Origin: a virus
Reading direction: 5' to 3' (one strand)
Length of the DNA: 45,525 nucleotides
IMG/VR virus record: IMGVR_UViG_3300020473_000049
Location: 1-45,525 of that record
The position numbers were made by a program, and so were the translations under genes. Below, piece after piece: positions 40,379-45,525 of the stretch. The notes beneath the pieces are model-generated. The model made no database searches, had not been told where the DNA came from, and saw nothing but the letters and a program-made list of their open reading frames with translations. Every line of letters begins with the position of its first letter. The stretch's first letter is position 1.

Positions 40379-40582
40379 TCTACGTTGCGATTGATTGTAG
40401 GAACATCCGTTAAACCAATCTTGAGAATCAATATCCATTTTGCATAATTCACATACACCAACCACCCACGAAGGATCATACCATAAAGGTGTTCCAGGAC
40501 CGGGTGTAAGACAATGAGTGTGTAACCAAACTGGTTTACTAGTCATTATGTAGATAAGTTTGCGTTTCTCTAAAGTGTACAT
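40331..40582 (-). CDS. small Cys/Trp-rich protein, unknown function
   Basis: 83 residues from ATG 40582, chosen because TCTAAATA lies 5 nt upstream. It contains Cys (CLTPGPG; VCELCKMDIDSQDWFNGC) in a zinc-binding-like pattern with basic ends. It overlaps the 49-aa lipoprotein gene convergently by 48 nt, which lowers confidence. Confidence 0.5.
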   Translation of the reverse strand: MYTLEKRKLIYIMTSKPVWLHTHCLTPGPGTPLWYDPSWVVGVCELCKMDIDSQDWFNGCSYNQSQRRLFDNLNSNRKYWYSN

Positions 40583-40587
40583 ACTAA

Positions 40588-40595
40588 TATTTAGA
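40588..40595 (-). promoter_or_regulatory. late-type octamer TCTAAATA before Cys-rich gene
   Basis: Minus strand TCTAAATA, then TTAGT, then ATG at 40582. Confidence 0.35.
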
Positions 40596-40641
40596 AATGT
40601 ACATCGCAAAGTTATGTACAGTTATTAATTGCATTTATTGG

Positions 40642-40649
40642 AGTAAATA
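40642..40649 (+). promoter_or_regulatory. late-type octamer AGTAAATA before radical SAM gene
   Basis: AGTAAATA, then 5 nt, then ATG 40655. A GGAG at 40639-40642 is 12 nt from the ATG. Confidence 0.4.
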
Positions 40650-40654
40650 TTGTT

Positions 40655-41683
40655 ATGTACTATTCACCAATCCCTTTGTGTGTTGCGTTTGAACCAATTA
40701 ATTTATGTAATGCACAGTGTTTCTGTTGTCCATACACAGAATTTGCAATGGACAAAACATTTACAAAAGAGAAAATGTCAAAAGAACAAATTACATATCT
40801 TATAGAGGATTGGGCAAAACTATTGAAAGAACATAATATTCCTGCCTGGGGTTCAGCAATATTACCATGGAGGTACTCTGATCCGTTGGTTAATCCTCAT
40901 TTAGAAACAGTTTTAGAACTAGCAGACAAACATAAGATAGTTGTTAGCCTTACAACAAATGCTATATCGTTTGGCAAAAAACAATGTGATCTTTTACAAA
41001 AATACAAACATACATTATCAAAAATATTCATTTCAGTTATAGGATTTACAGAAGAAGAGGTTTGGGAACAAATGAAAGTACGAAGAGAACGAACATTTAA
41101 AAGTTTAAAGTTTGTTAGAGACAACTATCCAGAGATTTCTGGAATGATGGATATTGCAATTAAAAATAGAAGCCAGAAGTCGGCTCCTCCAAAAGTAATT
41201 GAAAAGTATCAAAAACTACTTGCTCGTGGGGGCAGAGCCAAAGCAAAAACGAATTGGATGAGTAATAGATTAGGAAAAGGTGATGACGACTGGACAAAGC
41301 CTACTAATTGGAAACCGTCTGAAGAAAGTTTTGTTAATGGCTGTGGTTTAAGTGCAGGAAAAATATTAAACCGTTTGGAAATAATGGTCAGTGGTAGGGC
41401 GGCTCTTTGTTGTGATATGTCTTACGATCGTAATTTTCCTAAAGAGAAATGGGATATGGGTAGTATATTTGATATTGGTATTAAAGGTGTTTGGGAAAAC
41501 TTAACAAAGTATCACAAACTAATATATGCTCAAGAGTTTTCTAAAGAGAAGTTAGACTTAATATGTAATGATTGTGATCGCTCTGGAATAAACACACTAG
41601 GTTGGACACTAGATAAAACTGTAGGTCATCAAAGAAGACAAAGAAAGAAGTTTCCAACGAAAACTACTGAACAATCAATCTAA
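40655..41683 (+). CDS. radical SAM enzyme with C-terminal SPASM-like Cys
   Basis: 342 residues. NLCNAQCFCCPYTEF gives C18-x3-C22-x2-C25 (plus an extra C24) for the 4Fe-4S cluster. The C-terminus has GCGLSAG, ALCCDMSYD and CNDCDRSG, the Cys spread of a SPASM domain in the standard position, unlike the two enzymes at 32-35 kb. Target unknown (peptide or sugar). It overlaps the next, convergent gene by 9 nt. Confidence 0.85.
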   Translation: MYYSPIPLCVAFEPINLCNAQCFCCPYTEFAMDKTFTKEKMSKEQITYLIEDWAKLLKEHNIPAWGSAILPWRYSDPLVNPHLETVLELADKHKIVVSLTTNAISFGKKQCDLLQKYKHTLSKIFISVIGFTEEEVWEQMKVRRERTFKSLKFVRDNYPEISGMMDIAIKNRSQKSAPPKVIEKYQKLLARGGRAKAKTNWMSNRLGKGDDDWTKPTNWKPSEESFVNGCGLSAGKILNRLEIMVSGRAALCCDMSYDRNFPKEKWDMGSIFDIGIKGVWENLTKYHKLIYAQEFSKEKLDLICNDCDRSGINTLGWTLDKTVGHQRRQRKKFPTKTTEQSI

Positions 41684-41893
41684 GTCTGTTCTAACGATAT
41701 GTTTTCTTAATGCTCTAACAAGTTCTTCAATCTTATCAATACAAGCAATCATATCTTTGTTTGTGATATAATTTGCTCTTTCTTTTAACTTGTCGTACTC
41801 TTTGATTGAGATTTGTACCATTGGACCAAAGTCTTTAACTTCGTTTTCCATTGTGGCATCTAATGCTCTTTGTTTTTCGTCTGAATCGGTCAT
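41675..41893 (-). CDS. small coiled-coil protein, unknown function
   Basis: 72 residues. Charged helices (VQISIKEYDKLKERANYI; IDKIEELVRALRKHI) form a likely two-helix coiled coil; no domain recognised. Sigma70 elements stand 6 nt upstream of the ATG, so the message would be nearly leaderless. Confidence 0.65.
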   Translation of the reverse strand: MTDSDEKQRALDATMENEVKDFGPMVQISIKEYDKLKERANYITNKDMIACIDKIEELVRALRKHIVRTDLD

Positions 41894-41899
41894 AGTGTA

Positions 41900-41928
41900 A
41901 TAATAACAATAACTTACTAGTAGGTCAA
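41900..41928 (-). promoter_or_regulatory. sigma70 promoter of the 72-aa gene
   Basis: Minus strand TTGACC (41923-41928), 17-nt spacer, TATTAT (41900-41905): one mismatch in each hexamer. Six nt separate the -10 from the ATG. Confidence 0.65.
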
Positions 41929-42147
41929 CTAGTTTTTAGAGTGTGGTGGTAATTTTTTTTCTACCCACCAACGATGTTTTCGAGTGACAGGGTCGTATTT
42001 TCTTACTCTTAACTTTTGATTTTTCTTCTCACCTTTACCAGGTTTGAATGCGTAATAATAAAATGCATGGTCCTTTGAATCTGCATCTTCAGGAACAAGT
42101 CTTACTTTTACGTAGGGTCGTTTTGTTTTTGGTTTGTCTTTTGCCAT
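41929..42147 (-). CDS. rpmG: phage-encoded ribosomal protein bL33 homologue
   Basis: 72 residues. The core KVRLVPE ... FYYYAFKPGKGEKKNQ and LRVRKYDPVTRKHRWWVEKKL lines up with bacterial bL33 (E. coli: [22 protein letters not shown]), sharing the KxDPVxRxH block near the C-terminus. bL33 sits near the E-site of the 50S subunit. It has a longer loop and a basic N-terminal tail ([14 protein letters not shown]). AAGGAT lies 8 nt upstream. It is the third gene of the clpP operon, 40 nt inside the previous gene. Confidence 0.85.
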   Translation of the reverse strand: MAKDKPKTKRPYVKVRLVPEDADSKDHAFYYYAFKPGKGEKKNQKLRVRKYDPVTRKHRWWVEKKLPPHSKN

Positions 42148-42293
42148 CTTTTATATCCTTTAATCCAATAATCCTCTTCGCTATGTAAACCTTCTACAAA
42201 CGACTCTAAATGTTCTGCTGGATCTTTAGTTCGTGTGTCTTTCTTTAGTAGTTTCCAAAACTTCTTCTCTCTAGTCTTCTTTGTTATCGTCAT
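42108..42293 (-). CDS. 61-residue basic protein between clpP and bL33
   Basis: From ATG 42293 (a TTG at 42308 is in frame). Basic N-terminus ([20 protein letters not shown]), acidic middle ([20 protein letters not shown]) and Lys/Gln-rich end. It overlaps ClpP by 23 nt and bL33 by 40 nt. No family recognised; likely co-expressed with both. Confidence 0.65.
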   Translation of the reverse strand: MTITKKTREKKFWKLLKKDTRTKDPAEHLESFVEGLHSEEDYWIKGYKRWQKTNQKQNDPT

Positions 42294-42873
42294 CTCTATT
42301 AGTAACAATCTTGTCTGCTAGTCCATACTCCACTGCTTCTTGTGGAGTCATAAACTTGTCTCTCTCCATGTCGTCTTTTAACTTTTCTAACGGTTGCCCT
42401 GTTGTCTTCTCATAGATTTTAGTTAATTCATCTTTCCATCTTAATAATTCGTTTGCTCTAATTTGTACATCAGTTGCTTGTCCACTTGCACCTCCTAGTG
42501 GTTGGTGTATCATGTGTCTTGAATGCGGTAACATTAGACGTTTGCCCTTTGTACCAGCAGATGCAAGTAAGGATCCCATTGAACAGGCTTGGCCTAGGAC
42601 AATGGTTTGTATATCGGTGGAAACATACTGCATGGTATCATAAATGGCCATACCAGCAGTAACTAATCCACCTGGGGAGTTGATGTATAAAGTTATGTCT
42701 TTGCTTGAGTCTTGTGATTCTAAAAATAGTAATTGAGCACACAACACTGATGCAGTGTGTTCACCTATTGGTCCTTCTAACATAATAATTCTATCTTTTA
42801 ATAAACGAGAGAAGATGTCATAACTTCTTTCGCCTTTAGATGTTTGTTCTATAACTATTGGTGTTAGTGGCAT
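42271..42873 (-). CDS. clpP: ClpP serine protease
   Basis: 200 residues (E. coli: 207). [14 protein letters not shown] provides Ser98, [12 protein letters not shown] His123, and [11 protein letters not shown] Asp172, a complete catalytic triad. YINSPGG and [10 protein letters not shown] are further ClpP blocks. It forms the proteolytic chamber for Clp ATPases; a phage copy could redirect host ClpX/ClpA or replace turned-over subunits. First gene of an operon with a 61-aa gene and bL33. A sigma70 promoter stands 8 nt before the ATG. Confidence 0.95.
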   Translation of the reverse strand: MPLTPIVIEQTSKGERSYDIFSRLLKDRIIMLEGPIGEHTASVLCAQLLFLESQDSSKDITLYINSPGGLVTAGMAIYDTMQYVSTDIQTIVLGQACSMGSLLASAGTKGKRLMLPHSRHMIHQPLGGASGQATDVQIRANELLRWKDELTKIYEKTTGQPLEKLKDDMERDKFMTPQEAVEYGLADKIVTNRDDDNKED

Positions 42874-42881
42874 ATGTTTCT

Positions 42882-42910
42882 ATTGTATAGTAAGAAACTT
42901 ATTTTGTCAA
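42882..42910 (-). promoter_or_regulatory. sigma70 promoter of the clpP operon
   Basis: Minus strand TTGACA (42905-42910), 17-nt spacer, TACAAT (42882-42887, one mismatch). Expected initiation is within a few bases of the clpP ATG. It overlaps the end of the epimerase gene. Confidence 0.72.
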
Positions 42911-43840
42911 GACTTGACTCTTAACATATTCGTATGTGTTGCGTAAACCTTCTTCTAAAGGATAGTTTGGTTTCCATCCTGTAAGTTTCATTATCTTGGT
43001 ATTATCAGAGTTTCTTCTCATACATCCTGCAGGTCCCGCCGGTAAGTATTTCTTTTCAATTTTTTTACCGGATATCTTTATTAACTTTTCTGCAAGTGCT
43101 GTCATTGTAATTGCTTCATCAGATCCCATATTAATTGGTATTTGAACATCGTTCTCTATGAGTTTATCCAGTCCAACCATTAGGTCGTCTATGTAACAAA
43201 AAGATCTTAACTGTGTTCCATCTCCCCATATTTCTATTTCTCCTGGGTCATCTGCTTTTAAAATTTTTAAACACGTTGCCGCAACAACTTTAGAGTTTTC
43301 AAATATATCACAATGAGGTCCATACATCGCATGGAATATTGGTAACGCAACTTTCATATTGTAACTCTTTGCATACTCTTGTGCAAGTTGCATATTGTAT
43401 AATTTTTCCATTCCGTATATGTTACCAGCCGGTTGTGCTGGCCATATGTGTTCATCTTCGTTTAGGTCAGGTCCGTTGTGTCCCTGATAATCAGTATTGT
43501 ATATCATTGCAGAAACGGCATATATGAAATGTGAATTATTCTTTGCCGCAAAATCCATTGCTTGAATTGTTTGTATAGGATTGCTTCTGCCTGTTCCTAG
43601 TTGTGCTGAACCAACATTCTTAGAGTTTGGAACGTCTGCTGAAAGATGATATACTCTATCAAAATCATTTTCTATAGATATTCTCTGCTCCATGTCGTGT
43701 CCTACAAACTCGTCTACGTATACTGGATCGCCTACCTTTAGTTTCTTGTCTATGCCTGTGACATGGTGACCTTGTTTCTTTAAATGTTGTGCTAAATTTT
43801 TACCAATGAATCCTTGGCAACCTGTAATAAGAACCTTCAT
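42899..43840 (-). CDS. GDP-mannose-3,5-epimerase-like SDR
   Basis: 313 residues from ATG 43840, chosen because SDRs usually begin MKVLITG and because TGTAAATA lies 5 nt before it (an upstream ATG at 43846 is in frame). GCQGFIGKN binds NAD; YGMEK is YxxxK; WGDGTQLRSFCYIDD, NMGSDEAITM and RNSDN are diagnostic of GME. The catalytic Cys of GME (SSACIY) is Met here (VSAMIY), so the reaction may differ. It feeds GDP-sugars to the glycosyltransferases. Confidence 0.85.
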   Translation of the reverse strand: MKVLITGCQGFIGKNLAQHLKKQGHHVTGIDKKLKVGDPVYVDEFVGHDMEQRISIENDFDRVYHLSADVPNSKNVGSAQLGTGRSNPIQTIQAMDFAAKNNSHFIYAVSAMIYNTDYQGHNGPDLNEDEHIWPAQPAGNIYGMEKLYNMQLAQEYAKSYNMKVALPIFHAMYGPHCDIFENSKVVAATCLKILKADDPGEIEIWGDGTQLRSFCYIDDLMVGLDKLIENDVQIPINMGSDEAITMTALAEKLIKISGKKIEKKYLPAGPAGCMRRNSDNTKIMKLTGWKPNYPLEEGLRNTYEYVKSQVLTK

Positions 43841-43845
43841 GCCCA

Positions 43846-43853
43846 TATTTACA
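43846..43853 (-). promoter_or_regulatory. late-type octamer TGTAAATA before GME-like gene
   Basis: Minus strand TGTAAATA, then TGGGC, then ATG 43840. It supports the inner start codon. Confidence 0.4.
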
Positions 43854-43856
43854 AAC

Positions 43857-44729
43857 TTAATCTTTAAGGGTCTTCCAATATGGGTGGGTTTGTTTGGTAG
43901 TAAGGTCTCTTCTTTTAGAACTCATTTGTGATTTTCTAGAGTAGCCTTTCATATGATCCATGTATTGTCCTAGTTCTGAATTAATAAATGGGTGTCGTGC
44001 TTTCCTGTCGCCTGCCCATCTACCGTCATTTAGATCTTCGTTTTTCATTTTTCCAGCCTGTTCCATTTCAATTCGCACTGCGTCAAACGTAAATGAGTCT
44101 GTGTAACCTGCTATTGGAAAGTGATTTAGGAATCCTTTTTGTATATTAAAGAACAAGTCCTCTGTGTAATATTGTTCCCACCTTTTAAAAAACTCATCTG
44201 CGTACTTGTGGGCAGTGTTAAAAGCATAGTATCCTGTTTCAGAGAATCCTTTTTTGGGTCTTCCTAGGTAAGAAGTAAATGCACTGTCTGGTGTAATATG
44301 TTCTAACCACGACATAGGAATCTTTTCAAATGTAACTATGTCTGCATCTAAGAACCACAACATATCTGGTTTAGTTTTTTGATATGCATCTATACAAGCA
44401 AACACTTTGTAACTAAAACGCACAGCATCGTAAACATATATCGATGTGTCTTTATCAAATGCTTTTTGTTCTTGTGTGTTTTGTTTTATTCTCGGATTAA
44501 GTTTAGGATTGTCCTTGTGTCTGTCTATGAACTCTTGTAACTTTGATTGCTCTTTGCATAAGTTGTAATACTCTGTACGTGGCAAATCAAGTTGTTGCGA
44601 CATATCATCTGGATACAAAAGTATCTTTGCATGACCCGGCCAGTTCTTTACTGTGCTTTGGATGCCTGCTTGTACAGGTTTAGGCCAGTACTTTGGTCCC
44701 CATGTTGTTACAATCGTTAATGATTTCAT
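43857..44729 (-). CDS. GT-A-type glycosyltransferase (paralogue of the gene at 18766)
   Basis: 290 residues. AVRFSYKVFACIDA, MLWFLDADIVTFEKIPMSW (DxD metal site), TSYLGR, ETGYYAFN and NSELGQYMDHMKG follow the same order as the 18.8-kb paralogue. Likely transfers a sugar from a nucleotide donor. It overlaps the DegT-type gene by 4 nt and is followed after 16 nt by the GME-like gene, so nucleotide-sugar synthesis and transfer are one operon. Confidence 0.8.
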   Translation of the reverse strand: MKSLTIVTTWGPKYWPKPVQAGIQSTVKNWPGHAKILLYPDDMSQQLDLPRTEYYNLCKEQSKLQEFIDRHKDNPKLNPRIKQNTQEQKAFDKDTSIYVYDAVRFSYKVFACIDAYQKTKPDMLWFLDADIVTFEKIPMSWLEHITPDSAFTSYLGRPKKGFSETGYYAFNTAHKYADEFFKRWEQYYTEDLFFNIQKGFLNHFPIAGYTDSFTFDAVRIEMEQAGKMKNEDLNDGRWAGDRKARHPFINSELGQYMDHMKGYSRKSQMSSKRRDLTTKQTHPYWKTLKD

Positions 44730-45525
44730 TCTACAAAACTAGATATTACTTCGTATAGTTTATCAATAGGTTCGTTTATAATTTCGCTACCGTTACCTAC
44801 AAAGAATCCGTTATCGTGAATGTCGTCTGCGGCTGTGTAGTCGTTGTTGTCAATAAAGTCTAAGTCTCTCATAACAGGTTGTTTAAGAAAGTTTCTAGAT
44901 GCTAATGGTCTGTTTTGTATTCCTGCTTTGGTTAGTGCGTCAATAACTTCTGCTCTACGTCCTTTTAGTTCTCCGTCTAGTACCATTCCAAATGTAAACC
45001 AACTGCTTGTACCTATTTCTTTTTGTACTCTAACCCAAGACTTATCTGCAAACAAGTTAAGGAACTGATCTTTGTTCTTTAACCTTGCGTCCATAATGTT
45101 GTTCCATTTCTGTAATTGTACAGAACCAATTGCTCCGCTCATCTCTAAAGGCCTAATGTTGTAACCAGGCGTAGCAAAAATAAAGTTGTCATTGAAAGCA
45201 TTGCCGGTCTTTTGATACAGTGTTGAGTTGTCCGGAAGGTCTCTTACCCAACCGTGTGCTCTCATACTTCTCATATAGTCTGCATCGTCTTTGCTGTCAG
45301 TTAACACCATACCGCCTTCCATGGTTTGTATGTGATGACTAAAGAAGAAACTGAATGATCCTGCTAGTCCAATTGAGCCTGTGTACTTGTCTCCGTACTT
45401 GGCACCCATTGACTCGCAGTTGTCTTCTATCAACATTAAATTGTGTTTACGACATATCTCTATAATACTATCGTAATCACAACTGTTGCCCAACAAGTTA
45501 ACTGGCATTATTGCACAGGTGTTAG
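44726..45525 (-). CDS. DegT-family protein, ColD/E1-type dehydratase-like (5' end cut off)
   Basis: The frame is open through the window edge; ATG 45508 is internal, so the N-terminal part is missing. LIEDNCESMGAKYG and the FSFFFSHHIQTMEGGMV block (about 52-68 of the visible chain) are PLP-fold DegT motifs. His takes the place of the Schiff-base Lys (H58), as in the 3-dehydratases ColD and E1, so it probably deoxygenates C3 of a nucleotide-4-keto sugar instead of transferring an amino group. YNIRPLEMSGAIG and the C-terminal domain fit the fold. Confidence 0.82.
   Translation of the reverse strand, partial: NTCAIMPVNLLGNSCDYDSIIEICRKHNLMLIEDNCESMGAKYGDKYTGSIGLAGSFSFFFSHHIQTMEGGMVLTDSKDDADYMRSMRAHGWVRDLPDNSTLYQKTGNAFNDNFIFATPGYNIRPLEMSGAIGSVQLQKWNNIMDARLKNKDQFLNLFADKSWVRVQKEIGTSSWFTFGMVLDGELKGRRAEVIDALTKAGIQNRPLASRNFLKQPVMRDLDFIDNNDYTAADDIHDNGFFVGNGSEIINEPIDKLYEVISSFVE

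Noticed and set aside
1-45525. CRISPR array, insertion sequence, integrase or attachment site
   Set aside because: No regularly spaced repeats, no transposase or recombinase motifs, and no tRNA-end duplication were found.

Overview
The window looks like one AT-rich segment of a large T4-like marine myovirus. The evidence is a recognisable T4-type replication and recombination core: gp32, UvsX, UvsY, UvsW, primase gp61, helicase gp41 and a probable clamp-loader gp62. T4-type late promoter octamers, tRNA genes and tight gene packing with 1-20 nt overlaps support this. Low GC, a bacterial-type ribosomal protein bL33 resembling alphaproteobacterial versions, and no photosynthesis genes in view make a SAR11 (Pelagibacter) phage more likely than a cyanophage. 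The host is an inference. No integrase, insertion sequence or CRISPR array was seen.

Layout. 1-1.7 kb: 3' part of a large unrecognised phage protein. 1.8-4.7 kb: gp32, then a consensus sigma70 promoter, uvsX, a small acidic gene and uvsY. 4.7-7.3 kb: HAD phosphatase, glycosyltransferase, two unknowns and a 2OG-Fe(II)-oxygenase-like gene. 7.3-21.9 kb: a two-armed surface-glycan/decoration island firing outward from a ~40 bp divergent promoter at 12.48-12.52 kb. The left arm (minus) has two SGNH hydrolase-like proteins, a GT-B-like transferase, a sulfotransferase, an FkbM methyltransferase, an SDR epimerase and a GT2. The right arm (plus) has GT61, a 2OG oxygenase, three more paralogous GT-B-like transferases, two methyltransferases, an AsnB-like amidotransferase, a GT-A and a Maf/DUF115-like protein. 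21.9-31.7 kb: SprT-like protein, HARP-like protein, uvsW, small unknowns, gp62-like, zinc-finger protein, a miniature DnaE-like protein, a structural protein, primase and helicase. 31.7-36.4 kb: a small outer-membrane-like beta protein, two radical SAM enzymes with N-terminal SPASM/twitch-type domains, another 2OG oxygenase, another sulfotransferase and a third SGNH protein. 36.4-37.2 kb: tRNA-Glu, tRNA-Ala and tRNA-Thr (all with encoded CCA) around a spanin-like gene. 37.4-40.6 kb: many very small membrane, lipoprotein, lysine-rich and exported proteins. 40.6-45.5 kb: a third radical SAM protein, an operon of clpP, a 61-aa gene and a bL33 homologue, then nucleotide-sugar genes (GME-like epimerase, GT-A, ColD-type DegT protein truncated by the window end).

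Two promoter classes are visible. One is near-consensus sigma70 (TTGACA-N17-TATAAT or one or two changes), upstream of uvsX, primase, clpP and others. The other is an NNTAAATA octamer of T4-late type that lies 5-6 nt upstream of about ten start codons, most of them lacking a Shine-Dalgarno sequence, which suggests near-leaderless transcripts. The replication core copies the genome. The glycan, sulfo, methyl, oxygenase and radical SAM genes probably remodel a surface polymer or virion component. The tRNAs, bL33 and ClpP point to manipulation of host translation and proteolysis.
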